64,000 bases of DNA from Sparassis latifolia (lineage: Eukaryota > Basidiomycota > Agaricomycetes > Polyporales > Sparassidaceae). Each line of letters starts with the position of its first letter. Within the stretch, counting starts at the first letter, position 1. Positions 1 to 16,549 of the stretch are shown piece after piece. The stretch covers positions 2,914,001 to 2,978,000 of the forward strand of contig CM031557.1 in NCBI GenBank assembly GCA_018466975.1, read 5' to 3'. A program made the translations under genes and the position numbers. The notes under the pieces were generated by a model. The model had not been told where the DNA came from. It ran no database searches and saw nothing but the letters and a program-made list of their open reading frames with translations.

Positions 1-1036
1 CCAAGTGAGCACTCTCCTCGCTGTGCAATGTTTCAATATTCTGACAACCTCTGCAGATGTGAGCATATATGCTATGTTTCCTGAGAGCATGCTGACTGCA
101 GATGCAGTGTCGCTTGCGACACATTCGTGTGCGATCGGTGTCGATGCCCTCGTACTCTTTCTTACATGGATCAAGACGTATGGGATCAGGAAAGTTGCAT
201 CGCAGATGCATATCAAAGCTACGATTTCGACGCTTCTGCTTCGGGATGGTGAGTTTCACACTCCTGTAGTACTAGTGGATGATGGCTGATGCGGTGTAGG
301 CACTATTTATTTTGGGTATGTTGTCGCACCTTTATCCGTTTGAGTTTGAAGCCAACGGGGCTTGGATTGCAGGACCATGCTGGCCCTCAATGTTGTCGAT
401 CTCATCATCGTGCAAAGCGACGTGGTGCGCATACTCCGCTGTTTGGGCCGACTACCGCTGCTGATTCTCCGGAACAGATCTTCAACCCACTCCCCAACTT
501 CATCGACGTGTGCGTATCTCTTCCTCTACGCAGCGTTCTCACAGATTTGCACTGACCACACCACCAGAATCACGTGCATCCTGATCTCGCGCTTCCTCTT
601 GAACCTGCGCGAGGTCGTCGTCGACGGGGACGGCAACCAAGGCGAGTCGCTCGACGTGTCTGCACGGCTGTCTCTGCACTTTGCGGCGAGTGTGCTAGGG
701 AATATTGGTGCGCCCCTCGAGCATACCATGTGGTCGGCGAGGCACGAGGGTGTGGGGGAAGAAGGGGAGGAGGAGGAACAGCAGGAGCGGGTGCTTACGG
801 TGGCGAGTAATCCGCTCGTGGTCGGCCTCGGAATGGAGGACGACGGTGTGTCTTCGATTGAGTGCGTATATTTGTGACATTCAAGCTAAAGCTAATTTTC
901 CTTTTTTCTCATGTGCAGGTTGGTGAGTGTTTCCAGTGTCTATACGTCCAGTGTGCAGAGGCTGAAGAGTCAGGTGCAGAACCCAGTCAAGTTCAGCACG
1001 CCACACGACGTGGAAAATTCCCCTGCCTCAATGTGA
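1..1036 (+). CDS. DUF6533-type multi-spanning membrane protein, 3' portion (5' end outside window)
   Basis: The segment holds the last membrane helices and cytoplasmic tail of a protein of the large Agaricomycete DUF6533 type; its function is unknown. Visible hallmarks are a helix ending in LVLFLTWIKTYG, a LLRDGTIYFG stretch that is made only after splicing (introns 249-299 and 316-372 restore Asp-Gly-Thr-Ile-Tyr), and ISRFLLNLRE near 590-615. A last intron, with donor gtgcgtat after 860 and acceptor cag just before 920, carries the frame into a short Ser/Val-rich tail that stops at 1034-1036. The start codon lies upstream of the window. Family assignment rests on remembered motif order, and the exact exon borders between 420 and 560 are uncertain. 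Confidence 0.55.
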
Positions 1037-1643
1037 GGATGTCACGCTGAATTCGGCATTTTCTTGATGGTGTAGATAACTTTTTTGTTCGTCCTTGGCG
1101 TACTATATTAGCTTCATAATCAGAGGCGTTCGCTGGCGGATTCCCAAACATTCTGTAGTGAGTATCCACTTCTGTATGTCTTTTCTAATCCTTTCTTCTT
1201 ACTTTATCTGCCACATATGTAAAGCAGCTTAAGTACTTGTACTTGTGAATTGTATGATGAGATCAGGGCACATCTCGACCGGCTTGACCGACCGTCAGTG
1301 ATCCAAAAACATTGAAATCAGAATTTTACCGGTCATCAAATCTTTTGCGGAGGAGAAACGAACGTGCGTTCTCATCCTCGACAGCACAGTACTTTCTTCA
1401 TGAGCAGGGTACCACAAAAATATCAATGCAGGGGATGAACGGCAGCCCGTCACTGCAGCTGCAAGACCTGTGAGGCGAATTCAGAATATACCATATTTGG
1501 AAGGGACGATACGAACTCCGATTGAAGTAGCGAGATCGTGTCAGGGGGTGAAATTTACTTAGTCGCTCTCACTTTGACCACTCACTCGTCCGTCCATCAC
1601 CTCGTCAACCTCATTTTACTCTTTTCTTCAGGTTTTTTTCGCC
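1037..1643. other. intergenic region / promoter of the downstream SR-type gene
   Basis: No convincing coding exon is seen on either strand. The stretch just before 1644 is pyrimidine-rich (ttactcttttcttcaggttttt), as is common upstream of fungal start codons. Confidence 0.4.
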
Positions 1644-4106
1644 ATGGACGTTGACATGAAAGTCAAAGACGAAGTCGAGGATAAGCGGGACCGGGACCGG
1701 GACCGGGACCGCGACGCCGACCGCGACAGAGAGAGGGAGCGCGAGAGAGACAGAGAAAGGGAGAGAGATAGAGACAAAGACAGGCGGGACCGCGACAAGG
1801 ACCGCGACCGTGACCGCGACCGCGACAGGGACCGCGATAGACGCGAATCTGGTGAGTTCCCACCGCCGCCAGCTGCCCCTCAGGCCGATGACAGACCTCG
1901 CGCACCGCAAGGCCGCAGTCGTCGAAGTGGCGGTGATCATTGGGAGCCGGATGACAGACGCAACGGCGATGTGAGTACCTCCAGGTCGTGTGCTTCGAGT
2001 ACCGGTGTGGACATGACTTTCTATTTTAGCGTCGCAGGCGCTCGCGCACCCGCTCTCGTTCTCGCTCTCGAAGACGCTCCACTTCTCCTCGACGCCGCTC
2101 GCGTCGCAACGATACGCGCTCCCGGTCTCGCAGCCGTTCGCGCAGCCGCTCGCGGAGCCGTGACCGCAAACCTGCGGATTCTTTCTCGCGCTCTCTGGGC
2201 GGCCCGATGAACGCGCCGCATGAAGAGGCGGTCGAATTTGCCAAGCAAAGCAAGAGAGAAAACCGGGTCTACGTCGGCAACCTCAGCTACGACGTCAAGT
2301 ACAGGGACCTGATGGAATTTATGAGGGGAGGTGGGTTGGGGAATCTCAGATTAGTTTCTCGTATCTTCAGTTGGCTTCGGATGAGAGGTGTGATGTGGCC
2401 GGCGATTCGCTGAGAGTCTGCTTGAGGACAGAGAGTCTACTTGAGGGCAGGGGTCTGCTTGAGGAGAGAGGCGCTGTGTCGAGGCTGGGGAGTTTTACGC
2501 GTTTTTCCGGTTTACTGACGGATGGATGCTGAGAGGATGGTTATTGATGGGAGTTTTCTTTTGGGGTTGTTAGCTGGTGAGGTCCTGTTCGCCGAAGTGC
2601 TCGTTACCCCGACAGGCGTCTCCAAGGGATGCGGGTGAGTCTACATGATTTTGTTGATGTGCGGCGTCGGAAGGTCTAATGTCATGTGTAGTATCGTCGA
2701 GTTTACTTCGCAAGAGGATGCTCAACGCGCGATTCGCGAACTCTCTGAACAGCCACTTCTTGGCCGTCCTGTGTTTATTCGTGAAGTATGTATTGGGATT
2801 TGCTGACACGATGATTTCTCACTTGTTATTTGCAGGATCGGGAAAATGAGTCTCGGTTTGGGGCGACTCCTGTTCCAGGTAAGATCGGGATGGCAATGGC
2901 AGGCCAGGGGCTACACGCTGCACCACCACCTCGTCCTCCGTCTCATAATTTCTTCGGTCACCAAGGCGCAAATCCAGGCAATCAACTCTATGTGGGAAAT
3001 GTGCGTTGAAGATGGATTTGCTGCTTGGCATCTGATTTACCTACCGCTCGTTTAGCTCCCCTACCAGGCTGGGTGGCAGGACCTCAAGGACCTGTTCCGC
3101 TCAGCAGGCAACATCATCCGTGCTGATATCAACATTGGTGCCGACGGCCGTCCCAAAGGATCCGGCACTGTTATTTTTGAGACGGCGAAGGATGCACAAC
3201 AAGCTATCAGTAAGGCACTATCATTTTCCCTCTCAACGTATTTTTAACGTTCACGCAGGCATGTACAACGGCTTCGACTGGTACGGTCGAACGCTGGAGG
3301 TTCGAGAGGTAAAATCAACACTAAGCACCATCATGGAATATATGAATGAACTCTCGTCTGCAGGATCGTTATGCCGGCCTCTCTGGCCCCGGTGCATTCC
3401 GTGGCGGTCTGCGTGGAGGCCTGCGTGGCCTTCGCGGCTTCCGTGGCGGCTTACGTGGTGGTTTCCGCGGCGGACTCGGCGGAGCTGCAGGTAGAGACTT
3501 CTCGAGCCAGGATCTGTATGCCGACTATTCCGGCCCCGATCAGCAAGCTGCTGCCGGCGGGCTGAGGATGGATGCCTACGGTGCCGGCAACTTTGGCGGT
3601 GCTGGCCCCGGATACGGTGGCTACGAGGCTGAGCCCAGTCAGCAGATTATGGTGCGGAATGTGAGTGACCCCCAGGACTTTGTGGCGGACCGTGTGGATT
3701 GTCCCTCTAATTTTTTGTGCTCCAGTTGCCCTGGTCGACTGCGAATGAGGATCTTGTCGAGCTCTTCGAGACTACCGGCCAGGTCGAGCTGGCTGAAATC
3801 CTGTTCGAGGGCACCCGGTCGAAGGGGTGCGGCGTTGTGCAGTTCAGCAACGTCCCCGAGGCGGAGACCGCTATAGGTACGCATATCTCTTGCTTTCAGT
3901 TTTCAAACCTCTTAACATGCATTGTAGCCAAATTCCAGCAATACATGTACGGTGGACGACCTCTAGGTGAGTTTACCCAATCCGTGGGCAGCTATCAGAA
4001 GGTTGACTTTGAGCCAGATGTCCGGTTCAACGATCGCTGGCATACATTCACTCCTACCGCTGCGAAGGGGGGCCAGACCATTCCTATGCAGCAAGATGTC
4101 GTCTAA
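1644..4106 (+). CDS. SR-type RNA-binding protein with three RRMs (Gbp2/Hrb1-like)
   Basis: Probably a nuclear poly(A)+ RNA-binding/mRNA export factor like yeast Gbp2/Hrb1. The N-terminus is an extreme Arg-Asp/Arg-Glu repeat (about residues 12-70) followed, after an intron (3' end near 2029), by an Arg-Ser repeat. Three RRMs follow. RRM1 has RNP2 VYVGNL and RNP1 KGCGIVEF, RRM2 has LYVGNL and KGSGTVIF, RRM3 has IMVRNL and KGCGVVQF. A Gly/Arg-rich linker (FRGGLRGG repeats, 3390-3480) separates RRM2 and RRM3. At least nine short introns are needed. The last (3967-4017) joins GRPL to DVRFNDRWH, which matches the C-terminal layout of Gbp2-type RRM3. The start ATG follows a pyrimidine tract. The order RS domain, RRM, RRM, Gly-rich linker, RRM supports Gbp2/Hrb1 rather than a spliceosomal SR protein with one or two RRMs. 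Confidence 0.85.
1690..1850 (+). repeat. coding 6-bp Arg-Asp/Arg-Glu repeat tract
   Basis: Degenerate hexamer array (cgggac, cgcgac, gagagg variants) that encodes the alternating Arg-Asp/Arg-Glu domain of the SR-type protein. It also leaves a long open frame of Val/Ala on the opposite strand, which is a shadow. Confidence 0.8.
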
Positions 4107-4408
4107 ACGCGTGCTCGATCCCTTTGTATTGATTTTATTGACATCCCTCCTCATTGTGTTTTTCGAGAACGTCAAAATTAAGCTCTATGATGCTTAGGTT
4201 TTTCTATTTCCTGTGCAATGCAACGGGGAACAAATACAAAATGTGTCGTGTCGTCTGCGAACTAGATCGTACATACAACTATCAGCATTTCGTCAGCCCT
4301 GCCAACGCCCCAAGTCCCAGAACCCATGTATGTGCTGCAGAATGATGTCAGTAAAGAGGTCGTAAAGTGTAATCAGCTTGCGAGTGGATCTGCGTGATGC
4401 GTGTGCGT
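4107..4408. other. convergent 3' intergenic region
   Basis: Short A/T-rich gap between the stop of the RRM gene (+) and the stop of TPS2 (-). It would hold both 3' UTRs. No separate gene is seen. Confidence 0.5.
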
Positions 4409-7400
4409 CTAGAGGTTGCTGTGGGGCGCCGCCGGCTCCTCGGGGTCGCGCACGAGGAGGAGCAGGTGCTCGACGACCTCCTCTGGCGCAGTGACGTGCC
4501 ACGCGGCGAGCGTGCGCTTGCTGCTGTGGCCGACGGCGGTGGTGAAGACGGAGTCGCGCGTGAGCGCGAGGTCGACCGGCTGGAACTTCTCCACGGGCTC
4601 CTTCTCGATGAGGGTGACCGAGAGCGGCGGGTCCATGTGGGCCTTGGTGGCGTCGCCGGGGAAGAGGAGGAGAGCGCGGAACATGTCTTCGTCTGTCTTG
4701 TCGTCGCCCGCGCAGAATACGAACTCGGCGTCGGGGTGGAAGTAGAGGATCCGCTTCACGATCTCGCCCTTGTTCACGGCGAGCGGCCGGACCTCGAGGT
4801 TCTTCTTGCCCACCAGCACTGTACAGAAGTCTTAACGTACAATTCTGCGTAAATCGCGATTGCGAGCTCACCTTCTATGGGGCGTTTACGTGCCACGTTA
4901 TTTTGGAGCAGATCTTGACATTGATGGCACTGGAAGAGACTGGACGGGCCACGGGTGAGCAAGAGCACGACAAGGAGAGACGGACAGCACATACCCCCAC
5001 TCCGGGTCGCTCGAGCGGTAGTGCCACGTAATCGAGCTCTTCTTGACCTCGATATGGCTGCCGGTCGTGCGCTCGGTATAGTACTTGAACACCTCGAGCA
5101 CCTCCGCCATCCAGCTCATGTCGAGGTTCTCCGTGAAGTTGCTCCACTCCTTCTCGCCGGGCGAGCGCACGAACCCGCCGTGCTCCGCGGACATGCCGAG
5201 GTTCTGGATGTGCCCGAGGTGCTGCTCCAGGAACGCGCCGTCGCGCCCGGAGATGATGTACACGATGTTCTTCGGGTCCGCGGTCAGTCGCTCGAGCGCC
5301 TCGAGCGTGTCCGGCGAAGGCACGGCCATGCTTGGCACCTTCACGATCGGCGAGAGCGTACCCTGCACAACGTATCAGCAGCCAGCATCACGATGAGGGG
5401 AAAGGGAAGGAGCACACATCGTAGTCGAGGAGGAACAGCCGCTTTTTCGCAGCCCTGTAATGATTCTCGAGGTTGCCCTTGGGGATGAACGGCGTCTGGC
5501 GCGCCTGGTTCTGGCTCCCTACGTGGGTGAGGAGCATCTTGGCGAGCATCGCGGCCCACGAGTGGGACGTATGCGTCGTGACAACGCGGTACAGGCGCTG
5601 GTGGCGCTCGAGCTTCTCCGCCTCGGGCATGGTGAGGCCCCGGTTCATCGCGGCGGCGACCTCGCCGAGGTTCCAGGGGTTGATCTGCAGCGCGTCGGTC
5701 ATGTTACTCGAGATGCCCATGAACTCGGAGAGGACCAGCGGCGAGCGCTTGGTGCGCTCCTGTGCGAGAATGAACTCCATCGACGTCGTGTTCATCCCGT
5801 CGCGCAGTGGCGTGATCACGCCGAGGTCCGCGACGGACAGCAGCGCGTAGAACTCGTCCTTCTTGATCGTCTGGTGATAGTGGTGCACGGGGATGAAGTC
5901 CAGCGAGCCGTACTCCCCGTTGATGTGCGCGACGAGCTCCGACACTTGCCGTTCCAGCTTCGGCGAGTCCGACAGCGCCGGCGACGTCACCTGGATCAGC
6001 ACCACGTTCCCGATCCACTGCGGATAGTCCTGCAGCAGCTTCTCGAATGCTCGCAGCTGCAACAAGCACGTCAGTCACGGTGATGCAGCATCGACCGCCA
6101 CACGCACCTTCTGCACGACACCTTTCACAACGTCCAGCTTATCTCGCCCCACAATAATCTTCTTCCCTTCGTACAGCGCGCGGAGTGCCTCTAGCTTCGG
6201 CTGTATGCCGGGTCTGAGCCTACTGGCCTTGCATTAGCACGAATGACGAACCACGCTATGAGGTACTCACGTATCCTTCATGACACGTTCCGCGTCCACG
6301 CCGACGGGGCAGTACGCGATCGCCACGACGTGCCCCTGCACGTCAATCCCGCCCTGCGGTGTAATCTCGTACCCGCACACGCGCACGCATGTCGACGTGA
6401 AATGTCGCGAGTATGAGTACGTCTACCAGGCACACAAAAGTCACTGTCAGTCCGGGGAATTGGGTATAAGGGGGAGGGTGCGCACCTGGAAGCAGATGAG
6501 GTTCGCGCCGAGCATGCCGTCGAGGATCTCCTTCCGCCGCGGGAGACATCTGCGCGAACTCGTAAGTAGGGCACATGGATGCCAGGTAAAAAGGGAAAGA
6601 CCCACCTAAAGATCTCCGAGCTCGGAAACGGCGTGTGCACGAACAGCCCAACGGCCGCGTCGGGCAGCGCCTGGCGGAGAAGACCGGGAACGAGCAAGAG
6701 GTGATAATCATGCACCCATATCAGGTCACCTAATTCACCAGCACCCGCCACCGACATCGGGAAGAATAAATCAGTTCCCGCCCAGGAGAGGTGAAGGAAG
6801 GACGCACCAGGCTTGTACACCTCCTCGACGCGCCGTGCGAATGCAGCGTTCACCGCGGCATAGGGCTCCCAGTGCGCGTCCGCCGATGCATATTCCGTTG
6901 CGACATCCTGCCAGAGGAGGTAGTGGAACAGTGGCCAGAGAGCTGCATAAAGCCATGATCAGTAACCGCTGGTGTAATTGGTTGTGCAAAAATCGTTAAG
7001 GATGAGAGAACACAGCTAGGGAGTACGGCCAGAGGCCAACGGCGGTGCGATGGTGTCACTTCCGGCCCACACCTGACACGCGAACCGCCCGACACGGACA
7101 CGTGAGTACGAACTCCCCACGCACGCGCAGGGCGCATACACCCAACCCTCCGCACCCAACTTGCCACGCCCGCTATCTCGCTATCTCCCACAGAAGAAAA
7201 GTGAAGACGACGAGCAAAGGCACGGGGCACCGCGGCTCGCGGCCCGCCACACACAGGGAAGATCCCGAGGAAGATACGAAAGGGAAGAAGACAGAAGGCT
7301 CGAACGAAAACACAGGCCACCACAAACGCGGCGGGCGAAGATCCCCAACCGGGGGCGGCGCACGCAATACAAATCCAGTGAGGCTAAAGCTTCCAGATCG

Positions 7401-8528
7401 TCGGACGCGCTGCTCCGAAGATATTGCGGAACGGCGTGCAGAGGTAAGTAAGCAGCAGGTGGGATGAAATCAAATGAAGTGCACGAGGCGGAGGACGGAC
7501 TGGGACGGAAGAGCGAAGATTTGATAACAAACAGAAGAAACGGGCGTGGGGGAAGCACGCTGGCATCAGCGGAATTGAAACGTGCAATCGAGAAGGGGCG
7601 AGACGTCGCCAAGTGGAGAAGAAGAAGCAGTAAAGGAAGGAGAACAAACTGAGGGGAAGTGTCTGAAAAGGAAAGCGTAACGGAACAGACGCGATGGGAG
7701 GATGCGCAGATTGATGGAAGGAATCGGCTGAAAAGGAAAGAGAGATTGCAGAACGTGCGCAGCACACCGGTACGCGAAACGCAGAAACGAGGGGAGAAAT
7801 GCGAGACATGCGAAAGACGAAAGAGAACGCGAGAAACACGGAGAGGACTCACTTTGCTTGCAATAGCCATCGTAGTGCTCGTGCGCCTGCTTGTCGTCGA
7901 GCCAGACTGGGATGTAGGATATCTTCTTGCCGCCCTCCGAGACCTCGTCGCGGGAGCGATAGGTATTAAGAAGGTCCTCGAGACCCTGCTTGTCTCTGTC
8001 CTCAAGCTGGGACGTGAGCACCCTCCCGCTCGGGGGCTCAACGACACCGGGAATCGCCGGGGACGGGGCAATGAGCGCGGGCGTAGCTGGATGCACTGTG
8101 TCGATATCTCCGGTCCAGCCGATGAGGAGCTGCTCATGCGTTGCAGAGAGCGAAGATATGCCACTGACCATGGCGGAATGGCCATAGCGCACGGAGAGAG
8201 ACCATCTGTCGCGGGGGTCGATAGGCTGCGACTCGTTGATAGGCACGCCGTCGATCTCCTCCGCGGTAATGGAGACCTGTGCGATGGGCTCGAAGGCGAT
8301 GTCTGTGGGCTTGGCGGTGGGGGTCGCGGGTGGGCTGGGGAGGCCCTGGGCGGAAGCGAGGGTTGCGAAGGACGCATGGACAGGGAGGTAGTGGCAGACG
8401 TGGATGATTCTGCCAGAGAGAGGGATGCCTGCGGCACGGTAGTCCTCCTCGAGCTTCTTCACCTGGGCGCGGACCTCGGGGAGGGAGATGCCTTCTGTCG
8501 GGCGGTGTGTGCCCGCAAAGCTGTCCAT
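4409..8528 (-). CDS. TPS2: trehalose-6-phosphate phosphatase (GT20-like N-terminal domain plus HAD phosphatase)
   Basis: Dephosphorylates trehalose 6-phosphate to trehalose in the cytosolic trehalose synthase complex. The N-terminal part (first exon 7853-8528 and exons down to about 5390) is a glycosyltransferase-20-like domain (IIHVCHYLPV, LIWVHDYHLLLVP, GLFVHTPFPSSEIFR, PLRDGMNTTSMEF). In yeast Tps2 the matching domain is not the active synthase. The C-terminal part is the HAD phosphatase: the catalytic DYDGTL motif is made by splicing across the intron ending just above 5363, and the acid loop GDDKTDEDMF lies near 4690. Introns include a 910-bp one (6943-7852) and a 78-bp one near 6732-6810 that is a multiple of three without stops and so looks like coding sequence. 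The start ATG (MDSFAGTH) opens the first exon. The gene is intact after splicing. Confidence 0.93.
6943..7852 (-). other. unusually long (910 bp) intron of TPS2
   Basis: The donor GTGAGT (7852 downward) follows DGYCKQ, and the acceptor (6943-6944) precedes TLWPLFHYLLWQDVATEY. Fungal Tps2 proteins are contiguous across this point (YDGYCK-TLWPLFHY), so no exon is missing inside. Neighbouring introns are 50-80 bp. Open stretches inside it on both strands look random in composition. Confidence 0.75.
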
Positions 8529-13304
<4,776 letters not shown>

Positions 13305-13821
13305 CGCCAGCGTGACAAGGGGCCCGATCCGGGAGAAACAGTGGAAAATTAAGTAGGAAAGACGAAGGTTGAGATAACTGTCGAGTCTTGCTCCGGTGTC
13401 GGCGACGTGTCTGTATGCATCTATTTGGAATGTGGCGTCGTCACACCGTGCGTGCTTGCACTCCAAGCTCAAATTTTATTTCGAACAGACAGCTAACCGA
13501 GCTAGCGAGACTATTATTCAAAGTACAAGTGTGTTAAATCCTCTAAGTAGATGCTCTGCAAGTCAACTCGAAGTGGGGAGGGCCGAGAAACACGAAAACT
13601 GGAAAGGTCAAGTGACACTTCCCCATATGGTGGTGAAGATCAATGTCGGGAGCAATGCGGGGAGCCAGGTACTGTACTGTTTCTTGTGTTCCCACTGCCG
13701 TCTGCTCGCCGACTCTCCTTTACAATATTGTCGCCGTCGTCCCCGTGGAACTTCACGTTGAGACTTCTGTTCCCGCTGTTTGGAGTGCGAATGTGCTGTC
13801 TGCTCTGATAGTTTGGCAACC
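13305..13821. promoter_or_regulatory. shared divergent promoter region of SEC23 (-) and the MFS gene (+)
   Basis: A 517-bp gap between two divergent start codons, with no convincing exon on either strand. Short pyrimidine tracts precede both starts. Its role as a bidirectional promoter is inferred from position only. Confidence 0.45.
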
Positions 13822-15453
13822 ATGCTCTCGTTCTACGAGTTCCAGCTCGTGGGCCTCGTATCATTCTGTCTACTCTTCTTACTGGTTGAGAAACAACTTT
13901 CACGTTGGAGGCAATCAAAACAGAAGGGTGACTTTACTGCAGAGGGTGCAGCGTCATCTAGCCCGTCTGGAAATGTCCTGGCGAAGCTAACCAGACAGTA
14001 CTTGACCGTGTACGCTATAGTGATGGGTAAGCCTGTCAGATTCAGCAGCTGGGATGGGGCTGATCAATGGTGTGCTTGGCAGGCGCGGACTGGCTCCAGG
14101 GTCCGTATATTTACTCACTGTACAAGGAACAATATGCGTTCCCAGAACGCATGGTCGCCTTACTGTTCGTGACGGGCTTCACGTCTGCTGGTTTAATTGC
14201 ACCATTAGTTGGTGTATGGGCGGACCAGCAGTGCGTATTTTAAGTTTGACGGTGTACGAAAGTTAACGGGATGTATAGCGGCCGCAAAAGACTATGTCTT
14301 ACTTTCTGCATAACATATACTCTGGCTTGCATATGTATTCAATTACCCTATCTGCCGGTTCTGCTCGCCGGACGTGTCCTGGGCGGCATCTCTACATCCA
14401 TCCTCTATTCCGCTTTTGAGACGTGGTTGATATCCTCCGCCAACTCTCTTGCTCTTCCCCAATCCGACCTGTCAACCATCATGGGCCGTGCGACGCTCGT
14501 GAATGGTTTCGTAGCTACCACCGCAGGGGTGGTGAGCAATCAACTAGTTGCTTTCAGTGGCTCATTCGCATCGCCATTTGTGGCGAGCGGGTTTTCGCTG
14601 CTCCTTGCGTGGGTGGTCATCAAGGGAACCTGGACAGAGAACTACGGTGGCGGTGGAGGAACCACCTCGGCTACTTCGGACTTCCTGCAAACGAGACGAT
14701 TGTTGCAGGCATTCAAGATCGTCCGCCATGGTTTGTGCTGCAACCTATGAAGTATGAACGCGCAGCTGATGTTGCGCAGACCCACAACTTCTTGTCATCG
14801 GCCTTACTCAGACATGTTTTGAAGGCTCCATGTACCTCTTCGTCTTTAACTGGGTACCGGCGCTCCAAGAAGCATCTATGGACGCCTCCTCGCTCCCATT
14901 GGGCTACATATTCTCGTGCTACATGGTCGCCATGATGGTCGGGTCGCTGCTCTACACCTCCATCGTATCTTACTTCCAGCCATCCGAATCCGCCGGATCC
15001 GACGGGCCGCTCACGCTGCATGCCAAGCTGAGCTCGCTTGTATGTGCGGTCAGCGCACTGTCGTTCGCCATCAGCATTGAGAGCACGCAAGAACATGTGC
15101 GTTTCTGGGCGTTCTGCGTCTTCGAGGCTTGTGTAGGGCTGTACTATCCCGTACAAGGGATGCTACGCGGAACTCTCATCTCGAACGAACATCGCGCCAC
15201 GGTAAGTTATATATAACCTATGTATCGCCTCCATTATATCTGATGTTTCTGCTCATTGTAGCTATCATCTCTGTTCCGTGTTCCGCTCAACATATTCGTG
15301 GTGGTCTCCCTACTCACGGGAGTCTCCTCGGCACGATATATGGTTCTAACTGCTAGTGCACTTATGCTCTTGTTTTCCTCGCTAATAACCGCGGCACTAC
15401 TTGTCGATCATGCCAGCGACGCACCCTCACCACAACCAGCTAGACCGGCGTGA
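13822..15453 (+). CDS. major facilitator superfamily transporter, MFSD5-like (molybdate-anion transporter family)
   Basis: Multi-pass membrane protein. The start ATG (MLSFYEFQLVGL) leads into a first helix. Four introns restore a single open frame: MG-ADWLQGPYIYSLY near 14,075; DQ-HGRKRL across 14,232-14,279, giving the MFS loop motif DxHGRKR; HD-PQLLVIGLTQTCFEG near 14,745-14,785; and RAT-LSSLFRVPLNIF near 15,200-15,260. ADWLQGPYIYSLY, FTSAGLIAPLVGVWAD, GRVLGGISTSILYSAFETWLI, FVFNWVPAL and YYPVQGMLRGTLI are typical of the MFS_5/MFSD5 family, in which an algal member was reported to transport molybdate. The substrate here is not shown by sequence. The gene appears intact, with a short Pro-rich tail and a stop at 15,451-15,453. 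Confidence 0.88.
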
Positions 15454-16545
15454 AGATTTATACCACAAACTCCAAAATTGTATAGATGGATCCATACCGT
15501 AATTTCTCATGCTGTGCACTAAGTTAGCGCCTCGAAGGTGCATCTCTCATCTGTACGATAGGCACGACCCACGAGTTCGAATGATCTGTAGCCTGCGGCG
15601 AGTTCGATTCGCGCTCTACTGCGGAGCGAATACCGAAGACCTCACTTGTCTCGTCGGATCAGCATCATGATCTGAGCTCTGGGGTGCCTGCTGTGCCTCA
15701 GGCTGGTGACTGTCAGTTACAGTGCGGGGCTCATGGTGCCGTTACGGCATCTGCGCTGAGCGCTCGAGGCTTCAACACCGAGCAACATCTATATTATTAT
15801 CTGATAGTCCTGCATCCACCCTTTGTGCTGCCAGTGTCCCATCGAATCCGTCGCCTGTATCTCGCGGTTCGAAAAGGCACAGCGTCACATCAGCACGACG
15901 GTGACTTCTGGAATCTGTGATTTGTGAACTGAAGCATGATTGGACCATCTAACACACCTGCAGGGGTGCCTACTCACTCAGAACATTGACAGACGAGCAA
16001 ACTGATGTGCTCCGATTGCTGCCGGTGTATCTGTGGACCGACCTCTTTGGATGGTGCGGATTGGGTCTCGGGACTGGCCAGCAGAGCTGCGACTTTGGTC
16101 TCTTGCGGATCTTCGGATCTAGCAAGACTTTATCATCCTTGTACTTACTCTACTGGCTGGCACTGTGCCTGGTGTCCAAGGTAGGTTCAGGACATGAAAC
16201 GAGCGAGGTGCGAAGATCTCCCTTTTGTATACTCTTTCCTGTCTATCATTTCCTGTCTATCATTCTCGTGCAAAATCTCCGAGAAAACATCATCCGCCCA
16301 GTCCATCTGGCCGCACTTACTATGCTGACACCTGAAGCCCCTCAAAAGATCCGTGCGTGGTAGAAGTGATAGACAGATAGAAGTGTCTGGTGAGTATACT
16401 GAAGAGGCTCTTGACTGATACCGAATCCCCCACGGCAACACTATCAGTAGTGTGTATCACATAACAACTAGATATGGTTTATGGCGCTGACGTTGGCCGC
16501 GTCCATCTTGTCGGAGTGATAGCCAGCTATTGTTCTATTTCAGCA
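15454..16545. other. gap without a supported gene
   Basis: Frames such as the one at 15,986-16,363, with a Leu-rich stretch (TLSSLYLLYWLALCLVSK), may be decayed exons of the DUF6533-type gene that follows, but no start or splice set is convincing. Confidence 0.3.
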
Positions 16546-16549
16546 GGAG

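Noticed and set aside
1611..1940. Val/Ala-rich minus-strand frame
   Set aside because: Shadow of the Arg-Asp repeat of the SR-type protein.
5460..6083. Plus-strand frame opposite TPS2
   Set aside because: Antisense shadow of a conserved GT20 exon with high GC third positions.
7045..7467. Arg-rich plus-strand frames inside the TPS2 intron
   Set aside because: No family features, no conserved start context, composition like non-coding DNA.
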